Positions 21,522 to 30,705 of a stretch of DNA of 64,000 nucleotides are shown piece by piece. The DNA comes from an uncultured bacterium (lineage in GTDB: Bacteria > Planctomycetota > JAJSAM01 > JAJVHW01), in assembly GCA_937996235.1 (NCBI GenBank), contig CALKVK010000031.1, positions 1 through 64,000 of the forward strand. Direction: 5' to 3'. Below the pieces are notes generated by a model. It searched no databases and was not told the origin of the DNA. It saw only the letters and a program-made list of their open reading frames with translations. A program made the translations under genes and the position numbers. The number at the start of each line of letters is the position of its first letter. The stretch's first letter is position 1.

Positions 21522-22345
21522 GCGCGGACCCCGAGCTCGCACCGTTCCTCGCGCACCTCCGTGCCCACGGCGCGCGCCTGCGCGTCGCCGACGACCTCGT
21601 CCGCGAGCCCGACCAGCCGGGGCTGCCGCACGCGGAGCCCCGCGACGAGCACGTCGTCCGCGTCCCGGGCCTGCCGCCGCTCGTCGAGCGGCGCGCCGGA
21701 CGCTGCGCGTCCGACCACGCGACGTGGTCGGTCGCGGCCGCGCTGGTGCGGCGCGCGCTCGTGCCCGCGGGCGGCGTCGTGTGGGACGTGGGCTGCGGCA
21801 CCGGCGTGCTCGCGATCGTGGCCGCGCTGCTCGGCGCGCGCCGCGTCGTGGCCCTCGACGTCGACGCCGACGCGCTCGCGCTGACGCAGCGGAACGCCGC
21901 GGCCGCCGGCGTCGAGCTCGCGACCTACGCGAGCTCGCTCCTCGACGACGTGCCGGCGACGGAGCCGCCCGCCGACCTCATGCTCGCGAACCTGCCGCAC
22001 AAGCCCTCCGCGCCGGGCGCCGGCCTGCCGCTCGCCGAGGACGGGGGCCCCGAGGGCGACGCGCTCTTCGCACCCTTCCTCGCCGCGGCGCGCACGCGGC
22101 TCGCCCCGCGCGGGGCGCTGGCGTTCTTCCAGCACTCGCTGCCCCACCCGCGCTGGCTCGCCGCGCTCTCGCACGAGTTCGACCTCGAGCTCCTCTCGTG
22201 GAAGCGCCGCCTGCTCGCCGCGGACGAGTACGGACCGCTGCGCGAGAGCTTCCGGGCGCGCCACGCCGCGGGGACTTCGTACGTCGGCTCGGCGCCGGAC
22301 GCCGCGTACCTCGTCGCCTGCGTCTGGCACGCGCGGCGAGCGTGA
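21518..22345 (+). CDS. SAM-dependent methyltransferase with small-domain (MTS/PrmC-like) fold
   Basis: 275 residues from GTG at 21518, overlapping the previous stop by four bases. Motif I is VVWDVGCGTGVLAIVAALLG, the acidic end of strand 2 ALDVDADAL, and the substrate motif LMLANLPHKP, an N-L-P-H variant of the N-P-P-Y seen in enzymes that methylate amide or exocyclic nitrogen. The N-terminal 80 residues contain RVPGLPPLVERRAGR and are not recognised. Related proteins include PrmC, RsmC and TrmN6-type enzymes. Target (tRNA, rRNA or protein) cannot be chosen from sequence alone. Confidence 0.85.
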   Translation: MSADPELAPFLAHLRAHGARLRVADDLVREPDQPGLPHAEPRDEHVVRVPGLPPLVERRAGRCASDHATWSVAAALVRRALVPAGGVVWDVGCGTGVLAIVAALLGARRVVALDVDADALALTQRNAAAAGVELATYASSLLDDVPATEPPADLMLANLPHKPSAPGAGLPLAEDGGPEGDALFAPFLAAARTRLAPRGALAFFQHSLPHPRWLAALSHEFDLELLSWKRRLLAADEYGPLRESFRARHAAGTSYVGSAPDAAYLVACVWHARRA

Positions 22346-22366
22346 CGCCGCACGTGCGGCGCCTCG

Positions 22367-22372
22367 TACGAT
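22367..22372 (+). promoter_or_regulatory. -10 box, leaderless geometry, flavin reductase gene
   Basis: TACGAT ends 7 nt before the ATG at 22380, so transcription should start at or next to the start codon. No Shine-Dalgarno is seen. Confidence 0.45.
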
Positions 22373-22379
22373 CGGCCCG

Positions 22380-22973
22380 ATGGAAACGCCCGCCGCCGCG
22401 CTCTCGCCCCGCGACGCCTACCGCCTGATGATCGCGTGCGTCATCCCCCGCCCCATCGCGTGGGTCAGCACGGTCGATCTCGGGGCGCGCGTGAACCTCG
22501 CGCCGTTCAGCTTCTTCGGCGGCGTCACGTCGAGTCCGCCGACGGTGATGCTGAGCGTCGGACGGCGCCGGGGCGCGCACAAGGACACCGCGCGGAACCT
22601 GCTGGTCGCGCGCGAGGCCGTCGTGCACATCTGCACGCGACCGCTCGCCGAGCGCATGGTGGCGACGGCGGCCGAGGTCGAGCACGGCGTCGACGAGTTC
22701 GAGCTCGCCGGGCTCGCGAAGCTGCCGAGCGTGGACGTGCGCCCGCCGCGCATCGCGGAGGCGGCGATCGCGATGGAGGCGCGCCTCGTGCAGCACATGG
22801 AGATCGGGAGCGGGCCGAACGACGTGTTCCTGCTCGAGATCGTGCGCTTCCACGTGGCCGACGACGTGCTCGTGGACGGTGCGCCCGACGCGGCGCGGCT
22901 CGCGGCCGTGGGACGTCTCGGGGGCAGCGCCTACTGCGACACGTCCGCCCCGTTCGACGTCGCGCGTCCGTGA
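22380..22973 (+). CDS. Flavin reductase-like FMN-binding split-barrel protein
   Basis: 197 residues. N-terminal CVIPRPIAWVSTVD, then VNLAPFSFFGGVTSSPPTVM and later DTARNLLVAREAVVHICT are the signature of the DIM6/NTAB flavin reductase family (flavoredoxin type), which binds FMN without other cofactors. The reductase partner or monooxygenase is not nearby. The RPIAWVST subgroup is common as stand-alone genes. The ATG at 22380 has a -10 box 7 nt ahead and so is likely translated from a leaderless message. Biochemical substrate unknown. Confidence 0.9.
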   Translation: METPAAALSPRDAYRLMIACVIPRPIAWVSTVDLGARVNLAPFSFFGGVTSSPPTVMLSVGRRRGAHKDTARNLLVAREAVVHICTRPLAERMVATAAEVEHGVDEFELAGLAKLPSVDVRPPRIAEAAIAMEARLVQHMEIGSGPNDVFLLEIVRFHVADDVLVDGAPDAARLAAVGRLGGSAYCDTSAPFDVARP

Positions 22974-23005
22974 CCCGGATCACAGGTGGGGACCAGCGGG
23001 ACCGC

Positions 23006-23011
23006 TATCGT
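23006..23011 (+). promoter_or_regulatory. -10 box, leaderless geometry, CBS-domain gene
   Basis: TATCGT (within GCTATCGT) ends 6 nt before the ATG at 23018. Confidence 0.42.
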
Positions 23012-23017
23012 GACGGC

Positions 23018-23512
23018 ATGAGCACGAAGAAGCCGCCCGTCTGGGATCGCCTCCGCGCGCGCGACATCATGCTGACGGACGTGGTGACCGTCTCGTACGC
23101 GGCACCGCTGTCCGAGGTCGAGCGGCTGCTCGTCGAGAACCGCATCAGCGGCATGCCCGTCGTGGACGAGGCGGGTCACGTCGTCGGCGTGGTCTCCGTG
23201 CGCGACCTGATCGAGCGCTACGCGGAGGACCCGGACAGCCGCCCGCGCCGCGAGCGCGGCTACTACCACCTCTCGCTCGAGGACCTCGCCGACGAGGACT
23301 TCGAATCGTTCGACCTGCCGGCCGAGGCCGAGGAGACGGCCGAGTCGCTCATGAGCGCCGAGATCTGCTCGGTGGACGCCGACGCGTCCGTGGCCGAGGT
23401 CGCCGCGCGCATGGTGGAGCAGCGCATCCACCGCGTGCTGGTGCAGGAGAAGAAGCTCTTCGTCGGCATCATCACGACGCTCGACGTGCTGGCGGCGGTC
23501 GCGGCGCGCTGA
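23018..23512 (+). CDS. Tandem CBS-domain protein
   Basis: 164 residues. CBS1 spans about 10-70 (DIMLTDVVTVSYAAPLSEVE then NRISGMPVVDEAGHVVGVVS). An acidic insert of about 40 residues (SLEDLADEDFESFDLPAEAE) precedes CBS2 at about 108-164 (LMSAEICSVDADASVAEVAA then HRVLVQEKKLFVGIITTLDV). Paired CBS domains form a Bateman module that senses adenosyl ligands such as AMP or ATP. No effector domain is fused. It lies 40 bp upstream of lon. A regulatory link is possible but only positional. Confidence 0.92.
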   Translation: MSTKKPPVWDRLRARDIMLTDVVTVSYAAPLSEVERLLVENRISGMPVVDEAGHVVGVVSVRDLIERYAEDPDSRPRRERGYYHLSLEDLADEDFESFDLPAEAEETAESLMSAEICSVDADASVAEVAARMVEQRIHRVLVQEKKLFVGIITTLDVLAAVAAR

Positions 23513-23528
23513 TCGCGCCCCGGCCGTG

Positions 23529-23534
23529 TAGCTT
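23529..23534 (+). promoter_or_regulatory. Candidate -10 box for lon
   Basis: TAGCTT lies 18 nt before the ATG at 23553, and a GGAGG ribosome site (23541-23545) falls between them. This gene therefore seems to have a short leader, unlike its leaderless neighbours. Confidence 0.38.
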
Positions 23535-23552
23535 GCCGCCGGAGGTGTCGCG

Positions 23553-25955
23553 ATGACCGTAGAGCGCCCGCGCGGCGAGGGCCGCGTCCACCGCGTGGAG
23601 CCGCGCGAGGTGGACCTGCCGCCCGAGATCCCGGTCCTCTTCCTCGTCTCGCAGGTCGTGTTCCCCTTCGGCGCGTCGCAGATCCGCGTCCGGACGCCGC
23701 GCAACCTCGCGCTCCTCGACGCGCTGCACGACGACGAGGTCTTCGCCGTCGCGTTCGCGCCCGGCCTCGACGCCGCCGCGGTCAAGCCCGAGGACCTCGG
23801 CCACGTGGGCGTGGCGGCGCGGGTCATCGCGCGGCTGAAGCTGCCGGACGGCACGGAGCAGGTGACGCTCCAGGGACTGCAGCGCGTCTACATCGACCGC
23901 ATCGTGCGCGACGAGCCGTACATGCTCGGGCGCGCGGCGTGCGTGGTCGAGAGCGCCGGCGCGCCGGGCGAGGCGGAGCGTGTGATCCTGGACATCCTGC
24001 GGATGGCCGAGGAGCTCGCCGGACTCGGCACCGGGGTGAGCGCGGAGCACGTGGCCGTGCTGCGCTCGAACCTCGGCGACCCGGGGCGCTTCGCCGACCT
24101 CGTCGCCGCGATGTCCGGCGTGGACCTCGTGCACCAGAAGCGCATCCTCGAGAAGACCGAGGTGCCCGCGCGGCTCGAGTACGTGGCGGCGCTGGTGCGC
24201 GAGCAGCTCGAGTTCGCACGCGTGCAGCACGAGACGGACGCGCGCGTGCGGCAGGACATCGAGCGCACCCAGCGCGAGTTCTACCTGCGGCGGCAGATGA
24301 AGGTCCTGCGCGAGGAGCTCGGCGAGACGACGCGCGAGGAGGAGGCGGCGCAGCAGGCGCTCGCCCGGCTCGCGGAGGCGCAGCTGCCGCCGGCCGCGGA
24401 CGCGGCGGTGCGCCACGAGGTCGAGCGGCTGCGCGCCGCGGGCCCGGGCAGCGCCGAGTCGGGCGTCATCTCGAACTACCTCGACTGGATGCTCGCGCTG
24501 CCGTGGTCGAAGTCCGCGCCGGACCGCCTCGACGTGGACGTGGTGAAGGCGGCGCTCGACGAGGACCACTACGGTCTCGACGAGCCGAAGCGCCGCATCC
24601 TCGAGTACATCGCGGTGCGCCAGCTCCGGCCCGACGCCCCCGCGCCGGTGCTGTGCTTCCTGGGTCCGCCGGGCACGGGCAAGACGTCGCTCGCGCAGTC
24701 CATCGCGCGGGCCACCGGACGCCCGCTCGCCCGCATCTCCGTCGGCGGCGTGCGCGACGAGGCGGCGATCCGCGGGCACCGGCGCACGTACGTCGGCGCG
24801 CTGCCGGGGCGCATCGTGGACGCGCTCCGGAAGGTCGGCTGCAACAACCCGCTGCTCGTCATCGACGAGCTGGACAAGATGGGCGAGGGGCCGCAGGGCG
24901 ACCCGGCGGCGGCGCTCCTCGAGGTGCTCGACCCCGAACAGAACGCGGCGTTCACCGACCACTACCTCGACGTGCCCGTGGACCTGTCGAAGGTGTTCTT
25001 CGTCGCGACCGCGAACGACTGGTTCGGGATCCCGGGTCCGCTCCGCGACCGCATGGAGCTGATCGAGCTCTCGAGCTACGTCGAGGAGGAGAAGGTCGAG
25101 ATCGCGCGGCACCACCTCGTGCCCCGCGAGCAGCGCCGCACGGGCCTCCCCCACGCCGTCGCGATCAGCCCGGCCGCGCTGCGCGCGATCATCCGCGGCT
25201 ACACGACCGAGGCCGGCGTGCGCGAGCTGACACGCCGCGTCCAGGCCGTGTTCCGCAAGCTCGCCTACGACGTCGCCACGGGCGCGCCGCTCCCGCGCCG
25301 CGTGGGGCCCGCCGACATCCCGCGGCTGCTCGGACCGCCGCCGGTGCCCGAGGAGGCGCGCCGGCGCCGCGACGAGGTGGGCGTCGTGAACGGGCTCGCG
25401 TGGACGAGCGTCGGCGGCGACGTGCTGCTCGTCGAGGGTCTCAGGCTCCCGGGCGAGGGCGGACTGCAGGTGACCGGGAGTCTCGGCGACGTGATGCGGG
25501 AGTCGATCGCCGCCGCGCACTCCTTCGTGCGCAGCCGCCAGCTCGAGCTGCAGATCCCGGACGAGGTCTTCGCCGGGTCCGACGTGCACCTGCACTTCCC
25601 CGAGGGCGCCACGCCGAAGGACGGCCCCTCGGCCGGCGTCGCCGTCGCGACGGCGCTCGCGTCGCTCTTCACGGGCCGCCCGGTCCGCGCGGACGTGGCG
25701 ATGACGGGCGAGATCACCCTGCGCGGCGAGGTGCTGCCGATCGGCGGCCTGAAGGAGAAGCTCGCCGCCGCCGCCCGCCTCGGCATCCGCCACGTGATCG
25801 TCCCCGCGGCCAACGCGGGCGAGGTGGAGCGCATCCGGCCCGAGGTCCGGAAGCGGCTCGTCGTGCACGCGGTGCGCAGCGTGGACGAGGTCCTGGCGCT
25901 GGCGCTCCGCCCCCCGCGCAGGCGCGCGCGCCGCCCCCGCCCCGCACGAAGTTGA
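23553..25955 (+). CDS. lon: Lon ATP-dependent protease
   Basis: 800 residues, normal bacterial LonA size. Domains in order: N-terminal substrate-binding LON domain (about 15-210, starting PEIPVLFLVSQVVFPFG), a coiled helical linker (about 215-320), AAA+ domain with Walker A GPPGTGKTSLAQS and Walker B NNPLLVIDELDKMG, and the C-terminal S16 protease domain with the catalytic Ser in TPKDGPSAGVAVA and the Lys in the GGLKEKLAAAARLG segment. Degrades damaged and regulatory proteins in the cytosol. The tail after residue 785 is Arg/Pro rich. No HrcA/CIRCE-like element was seen upstream. Confidence 0.97.
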   Translation: MTVERPRGEGRVHRVEPREVDLPPEIPVLFLVSQVVFPFGASQIRVRTPRNLALLDALHDDEVFAVAFAPGLDAAAVKPEDLGHVGVAARVIARLKLPDGTEQVTLQGLQRVYIDRIVRDEPYMLGRAACVVESAGAPGEAERVILDILRMAEELAGLGTGVSAEHVAVLRSNLGDPGRFADLVAAMSGVDLVHQKRILEKTEVPARLEYVAALVREQLEFARVQHETDARVRQDIERTQREFYLRRQMKVLREELGETTREEEAAQQALARLAEAQLPPAADAAVRHEVERLRAAGPGSAESGVISNYLDWMLALPWSKSAPDRLDVDVVKAALDEDHYGLDEPKRRILEYIAVRQLRPDAPAPVLCFLGPPGTGKTSLAQSIARATGRPLARISVGGVRDEAAIRGHRRTYVGALPGRIVDALRKVGCNNPLLVIDELDKMGEGPQGDPAAALLEVLDPEQNAAFTDHYLDVPVDLSKVFFVATANDWFGIPGPLRDRMELIELSSYVEEEKVEIARHHLVPREQRRTGLPHAVAISPAALRAIIRGYTTEAGVRELTRRVQAVFRKLAYDVATGAPLPRRVGPADIPRLLGPPPVPEEARRRRDEVGVVNGLAWTSVGGDVLLVEGLRLPGEGGLQVTGSLGDVMRESIAAAHSFVRSRQLELQIPDEVFAGSDVHLHFPEGATPKDGPSAGVAVATALASLFTGRPVRADVAMTGEITLRGEVLPIGGLKEKLAAAARLGIRHVIVPAANAGEVERIRPEVRKRLVVHAVRSVDEVLALALRPPRRRARRPRPARS

Positions 25956-26073
25956 CCCCCGGCGGCGCGCATGCTCTCGTGAGGCGTTTCCCCCCGAAGC
26001 ACCCGTCGAAAGTCGTCCGCGACCCCGGCGCTCGTGACCGCCGCGGCCCGGGCGCGCCCTCCGGAGCCATCCC

Positions 26074-28185
26074 ATGGACCCCAAGGTTCACGCACAGCAG
26101 GTCGCCGATCTCGCGGCGCGCCGCAACTTCGGCATCATGGCGCACATCGACGCCGGCAAGACGACCGTCTCCGAGCGCGTCCTCTACTACACGGGCCGCA
26201 TCCGCAAGACGGCCGAGGTGCACGAGGGCGGCGCCACCATGGACTACATGGAGGAGGAGCGCGAGCGCGGCATCACGATCACGAGCGCCGCGACCTTCGC
26301 CGAGTGGAAGGGCAAGAAGCTCACGCTGATCGACACCCCCGGGCACGTGGACTTCACGGCCGAGGTGGAGCGCAGCCTGCGCGTGCTCGACGGCGCGGTG
26401 GCCGTCTTCGACGCGGTCGCGGGCGTCGAGGCGCAGTCCGAGACCGTGTGGCGCCAGGCGACGCGCTACAACGTCCCGCGCATCTGCTTCGTCAACAAGA
26501 TGGACCGCGCGGGCGCCGACTTCTGGGGCACCGTGGAGAGCATCCGTCGGCGCCTCGGGGCGAAGGCGGTCCCCATCCAGGTCCCGATCATGGACGGTCA
26601 GAACATGATCGGCGCGATCGACCTCGTCGAGATGGAGGCGGTCCTCGCGCAGCCCGACGGCGCCGAGCCGATCCGGACGAAGGAGATCCCGGAGCACCTG
26701 CGCGAGGAGGCCGAGCGCGCGCGCGTCGAGCTCATCGAGCAGATCGCCGACTACAGCGACGCGCTGATGGAGACCTACCTCGAGGGCGGCCACGTGACGC
26801 GCGACGAGATCCGCCTCGCGCTGCGCCAGGGCACGATCCGCTGCGCGATGCACCCGGTGCTCTGCGGCGCGGCGCTCAAGAACCGCGGCGTCAAGTCGCT
26901 CCTCGACGCCATCTGCGACTACCTGCCGTCGCCGCTCGACCTCGAGCCCATCAAGGGCACGCGCGGACCGAAGGACGACACCGAGGAGGTCCGGCCGCAC
27001 GACGAGAACGCGCCGTTCGCGGGCATCGCGTTCAAGACCGTCAGCGACCCGAACGGCGACCTGACGTTCGTGCGCGTCTACTCCGGCGTGCTGCACCGCG
27101 GCGACGAGGTGCTGAACACGCGCCAGGGCAAGCGCGAGCGCATCGGCCGCCTGCTGCGCATGCACGCGAACCAGCGCGAGCCGATGGAGCGCGTGCGCGC
27201 CGGCGACATCTGCGCGGTGATCGGTCTCAAGAACACGATCACGGGCGACACGCTCTGCGACGGCGCCCACCCGATCCAGCTCGAGAGCATGGAGTTCCCG
27301 GACACCGTGATCTCGATGTCCATCGCGCCGAAGAGCCGCGGCGACCGCGACAAGCTGAGCGAGGCGCTCGCACGCCTCGCGCGCGAGGACCCGACGTTCC
27401 GCCGCTTCACCGACGACGAGACGGACGAGACGATCATCGCGGGCATGGGCGAGCTCCACCTCGAGATCATCGCGAACCGCCTCGCGCGCGAGTTCAAGGT
27501 GCCCGTCGAGACCGGGCGGCCGCGCGTCGCGTACCGTCAGACGCTCGCGTCCACGGTCGAGGTCGAGGGCCGGCACGTCAAGCAGACGGGCGGCAGCGGC
27601 CAGTTCGGCATCGTGCGGGTGCGCTTCGAGCCGGACCCGACGACGACGGAGGTCACGTTCGAGAGCGAGATCGTCGGCGGCGCCGTGCCGCGCGAGTACG
27701 TCCCGGCCGTCGAGGACGGCATCATCGGCTACTGCGCGGAGGGCGGCGAGCTGCGCCTGCCGATCGTGGGCCTGAAGTCGTTCCTCACGGACGGCAAGTA
27801 CCACGACGTGGACTCGAGCGAGCTGGCGTTCCGCGCGGCGGGCCGCCTGGCGATGCGCGTGGCCATCGAGCAGGCGGGCATCACGATCCTCGAGCCGCTG
27901 ATGGACCTCGAGGTCCAGACGCCGGACGAGTTCGTGGGCGCGGTGATCGGCGACCTCAACAGCCGCCGCATGCAGATCACGGACCTCGGCCAGGCGCCGG
28001 GCAACGTGCGCACGATCCGCGGCCGGGTCCCGATCGCCGAGATGTTCCAGTACTCGACGACGCTGCGCTCGCTGACGCAGGGCCGCGCCACGTTCTCGAT
28101 GCAGCCGTGCGAGTACTCCCCCGTGCCGCGCAGCCTGCAGGACGTGATCGTGAAGGAGGCCCTGGAGCGCCGCAAGCGCTCCTGA
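26074..28185 (+). CDS. fusA: Elongation factor G
   Basis: 703 residues. GTP-driven ribosomal translocase. G1 is AHIDAGKTT, G2 lies near RERGITITSAA, G3 DTPGHVDFT, G4 VNKMDRAGADF. Domain II and domain IV motifs (GAVPREYVPAVEDGI) and the C-terminal TQGRATFSMQPCEYSPVP complete a full-length EF-G. There are no ribosomal protein or tuf genes alongside, so this is outside the usual str operon and could be one of two EF-G copies. I treat it as EF-G I-like from its complete motifs. Ends just before a strong hairpin terminator. Confidence 0.96.
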   Translation: MDPKVHAQQVADLAARRNFGIMAHIDAGKTTVSERVLYYTGRIRKTAEVHEGGATMDYMEEERERGITITSAATFAEWKGKKLTLIDTPGHVDFTAEVERSLRVLDGAVAVFDAVAGVEAQSETVWRQATRYNVPRICFVNKMDRAGADFWGTVESIRRRLGAKAVPIQVPIMDGQNMIGAIDLVEMEAVLAQPDGAEPIRTKEIPEHLREEAERARVELIEQIADYSDALMETYLEGGHVTRDEIRLALRQGTIRCAMHPVLCGAALKNRGVKSLLDAICDYLPSPLDLEPIKGTRGPKDDTEEVRPHDENAPFAGIAFKTVSDPNGDLTFVRVYSGVLHRGDEVLNTRQGKRERIGRLLRMHANQREPMERVRAGDICAVIGLKNTITGDTLCDGAHPIQLESMEFPDTVISMSIAPKSRGDRDKLSEALARLAREDPTFRRFTDDETDETIIAGMGELHLEIIANRLAREFKVPVETGRPRVAYRQTLASTVEVEGRHVKQTGGSGQFGIVRVRFEPDPTTTEVTFESEIVGGAVPREYVPAVEDGIIGYCAEGGELRLPIVGLKSFLTDGKYHDVDSSELAFRAAGRLAMRVAIEQAGITILEPLMDLEVQTPDEFVGAVIGDLNSRRMQITDLGQAPGNVRTIRGRVPIAEMFQYSTTLRSLTQGRATFSMQPCEYSPVPRSLQDVIVKEALERRKRS

Positions 28186-28224
28186 GCGCCGGCGACCGGC
28201 GCCGCCCTGCGGCGCGGATTCCGC

Positions 28225-28256
28225 AGAGGGCCGGTCCGCGTGCGGACCGGCCCTCT
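28225..28256 (+). terminator. Hairpin terminator after fusA
   Basis: Perfect 14-bp stem, AGAGGGCCGGTCCG against CGGACCGGCCCTCT, with the four-base loop CGTG, 40 nt after the fusA stop. No U-tract follows on either strand. It lies between convergent genes and can serve both. Confidence 0.7.
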
Positions 28257-28284
28257 CGCACGTCCGGGGCGCGTCGTGCGCGGC

Positions 28285-28836
28285 TCAGCGGCCCGAGCGG
28301 CCGCCGGTCGCCGCCCCGGCGCGGTGCATGCCGAACTGGTCGAGCGACCAGCCCTGCGCCTCCTTCACGAAGCGCAGCTCGCGGACGACGCCGTCGGCGC
28401 CGCGCAGGCGGAGCAGGGCCCGCGGTCCACGTCCGTCGTCGGGCAGCGGCTGCTCGTCGATCACCTGCGCGCTCCGCAGCCACTCGGTGAGCGACGCGAC
28501 GACGGAATCGTGCAGCGCGAGCGCGGCGACCGCGTCCTCCTCGGTGCCGGAGGTGTAGGCCGCGGCGTGCGCCGGCTCCCCCTGCAGCACCTCCTCGGGA
28601 GGCTCCCCCGCCGCGAGCCGGGCGCGGAACGTGCGCGCGCGCTGGCGGTAGAACGAGCGCGCCTCGGCGTCGTGCAGCTCGTACACGCGCCGCCCGTCCT
28701 GCACGACGAGCGCCGACCGCAGCGACGCGAGGGTCTCGGTCGGCGACGCACGGCCGCCGCCGCAGGCGACGGCGAGGACGAGCGCGAGCGGCACCAGCAG
28801 CACGGCGAACGGGCGCGGCAGGCGGGCGCGGGTCAT
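28285..28836 (-). CDS. Lipoprotein of unknown function
   Basis: 183 residues. Signal peptide RLPRPFAVLLVPLALVLAVA with lipobox AVAC and Cys25, then a short Gly-rich linker. Residues about 32-120 are helical (SPTETLASLRSALVVQDGRR, YELHDAEARSFYRQRARTFR) and about 125-170 look like a small beta unit (LLRLRGADGVVRELRFVKEA). The overall plan, helices followed by a DUF4878/lumazine-like beta unit with a G-W-x-L motif (QGWSLDQFG), is similar to that of the gene upstream. The two are co-transcribed with a four-base gap and may be distant paralogues. No function assigned. Confidence 0.8.
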   Translation of the reverse strand: MTRARLPRPFAVLLVPLALVLAVACGGGRASPTETLASLRSALVVQDGRRVYELHDAEARSFYRQRARTFRARLAAGEPPEEVLQGEPAHAAAYTSGTEEDAVAALALHDSVVASLTEWLRSAQVIDEQPLPDDGRGPRALLRLRGADGVVRELRFVKEAQGWSLDQFGMHRAGAATGGRSGR

Positions 28837-28840
28837 CGCG

Positions 28841-29395
28841 TCACTCCTTGAGCGTGACCAGGTACCAGCCGTCGTCGACGAGCTGCGCGACCATCGAGTA
28901 CTCGGCGCCGAGCGCCGTGCGCCAGCGCACCCGCGCGCCGTTCGGGAGATCCGGCGTGCCCTCGACGGAGAGGACCTGCGCGCCCTCGAGGAAGCGCTCC
29001 CGTCCCGCGTTCTCGCGCACGAAGATCGTCTTCGCGTCCAGCGGGTAGAGCTCCTCGGGCGTCATGTGGTACTGCTCGATGCACTGCTTGCGGTTCTTCG
29101 CGTCCGGGTTGCGCCGCAGGAACTCCTTGTAGCTCTCGTAGATCTGCGCCTCGTTCTCGCGACGCTGCTCCGTGCAGAGGTTCCAGATCTCCTCGGTCCG
29201 CCCCGCGGCGTTCAGCTCCTGGATGCGCGCGAACAGCGCCTCGGGCGAGTCGCACCCGCCCCCGCCGCAGCCCCCGAGCGTCGCCGCCGCGAGCAAGCCC
29301 GCGCACGCCAGCACGAGGGTCGTGCAGAGCCGCCGCAGCGCGCGGCGGAGGGGGCGGACCACGGGCTCGGGACGAGCGGGGACGCGACGGGGCAT
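28841..29395 (-). CDS. Lipoprotein of unknown function, DUF4878-like
   Basis: 184 residues. A basic N terminus of 22 residues precedes the hydrophobic core and lipobox TLGGC (Cys43). The mature part has helical ALFARIQELNAAGRTEEIWN and YESYKEFLRRNPDAKNRKQC, then a beta segment with GARVRWRTALGAEYSMVAQL and the ending DDGWYLVTLKE, a pattern common in small periplasmic NTF2/lumazine-like lipoproteins. The ATG at 29395 is preceded by a consensus TATAAT box only 7 nt upstream, which argues for a leaderless message and fixes the start. First gene of a two-gene operon. Confidence 0.8.
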   Translation of the reverse strand: MPRRVPARPEPVVRPLRRALRRLCTTLVLACAGLLAAATLGGCGGGGCDSPEALFARIQELNAAGRTEEIWNLCTEQRRENEAQIYESYKEFLRRNPDAKNRKQCIEQYHMTPEELYPLDAKTIFVRENAGRERFLEGAQVLSVEGTPDLPNGARVRWRTALGAEYSMVAQLVDDGWYLVTLKE

Positions 29396-29402
29396 CTCGG
29401 CG

Positions 29403-29408
29403 ATTATA
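29403..29408 (-). promoter_or_regulatory. Consensus -10 box TATAAT, leaderless geometry
   Basis: On the minus strand TATAAT ends 7 nt before the ATG at 29395. It is one of the few perfect consensus -10 hexamers in this GC-rich window. The overlapping plus-strand TATAGG (29405-29410) could serve the divergent MoeB-like gene. Confidence 0.55.
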
Positions 29409-29439
29409 GGTGCGACCGCGCGCCGCGCGGCGCCGCGCC

Positions 29440-30588
29440 GTGCACGCCGACCCACCCCCGCTCGCCCCCGAGGAGTACCGCCGCTACGGGCGGCACCTCA
29501 CGCTCCCGGAGATCGGGGAGGACGGCCAGCGGCGGCTGAAGGCGTCGACCGTGCTGGTGGTGGGCGCGGGCGGGCTCGGGTCCCCCGTCGCGCTCTATCT
29601 CGCGGCCGCGGGCGTCGGGCGCATCACGCTCGCGGACTTCGACGTCGTCGACGTGACGAACCTGCAGCGCCAGGTGCTCTTCGGGACGCGGGACCTCGGG
29701 CGCGAGAAGGTGGTGGCCGCGGCGGACCGGCTGCGCGACCTGAACCCGCACGTGGCCGTCGAGCCGCTCGCCGAGCGCGTCTCGTCGGCCAACGTCCGCG
29801 CGCTCGTGCGCGCGGCCGACGTCGTGGTGGACGGCAGCGACAACTTCACGACGCGCTACCTGGTCTCCGATGCGTGCGTGCTCGAGGGGCGTCCGTACGT
29901 CTACGGCAGCATCTTCCGCTTCGACGGGCAGGCCTCGGTCTTCCACCCGCCCGCCGGGCCGTGCTACCGCTGCCTGTTCCCGGAGCCGCCGCCCGACGCG
30001 CTCGTCCCGAACTGCGCCCAGGCGGGCGTGCTCGGCGTGCTGCCCGGGCTCGTCGGCTCGATCCAGGCGGCGGAGACGCTGAAGCTGCTGCTCGGCATCG
30101 GGCGGCCGCTGCTCGGCAGGCTGCTGCTCGTGGACGCGCTCGACGGCGGCTTCCGCGAGGTCCGGCTGCGCCGCGACCCGGCGTGCCCCGCCTGCGGCGA
30201 CGCGCCGACCATCGTGGACGCCGTGGAGCACGGCGGCGCGGCCTGCGCCGACGGCGTCGCGGGCCCTGCGGTTCCGGAGACCACGCCCGCCGAACTCGCG
30301 GCGCTGATCGCCGCCGGCGCGCCGCCGCTGCTCGTCGACGCGCGCGAGGCGTGGGAGTTCCAGGCCGGGGCGCTGCCGGGGGCCGTGAACGTGCCCCTCG
30401 GCGACGTGGCGCTGCGCGCCGCCGAGTTCGTCGGCGCGGGCGACGTCGTCGTCTGCTGCCGCGTGGGACCGCGCGCGGCGCGCGCGGTCGAGATGCTGCG
30501 CGCCGCGGGCGTGGCGGGCGCGCGCAGCCTGCGCGGGGGACTGGTCGCGTGGCGCGACGAGGTCGATCCGTCGCAGGTCGTCGCGTGA
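29440..30588 (+). CDS. ThiF/MoeB-type adenylyltransferase with C-terminal rhodanese domain
   Basis: About 382 residues from GTG at 29440. GTG at 29410 is also possible but would sit inside the divergent promoter. E1-like domain: RRYGRHLTLPEIGEDGQRRL, nucleotide-binding VVGAGGLGSPVALYLAAAGV, DFDVVDVTNLQRQ, and zinc ligands in CYRC and CPAC. The rhodanese domain follows from about residue 285, with active-site Cys in VVCCRVGPRAARA. Such fusions (MoeZ/Uba4-like) adenylate and then thiolate the C terminus of small sulfur carriers such as MoaD, ThiS or CysO for molybdopterin, thiamine or cysteine synthesis. No carrier gene is adjacent, so the pathway is open. Confidence 0.92.
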   Translation: MHADPPPLAPEEYRRYGRHLTLPEIGEDGQRRLKASTVLVVGAGGLGSPVALYLAAAGVGRITLADFDVVDVTNLQRQVLFGTRDLGREKVVAAADRLRDLNPHVAVEPLAERVSSANVRALVRAADVVVDGSDNFTTRYLVSDACVLEGRPYVYGSIFRFDGQASVFHPPAGPCYRCLFPEPPPDALVPNCAQAGVLGVLPGLVGSIQAAETLKLLLGIGRPLLGRLLLVDALDGGFREVRLRRDPACPACGDAPTIVDAVEHGGAACADGVAGPAVPETTPAELAALIAAGAPPLLVDAREAWEFQAGALPGAVNVPLGDVALRAAEFVGAGDVVVCCRVGPRAARAVEMLRAAGVAGARSLRGGLVAWRDEVDPSQVVA

Positions 30589-30705
30589 GACGGGAGCGCC
30601 GTGACGCGCAGGCCGCGCCGGGGTTGCCTCGGGCCGGGTCATGGCCGACAATGCCGCGGGCGGGACGAGAGGGCACGGACGCAGCGGGCTCGGCAGGGGA
30701 GGCGC

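Noticed and set aside
26074..28185. Calling EF-G a divergent EF-G II
   Set aside because: Motifs are complete and standard. Isolation from the str operon alone does not justify it.
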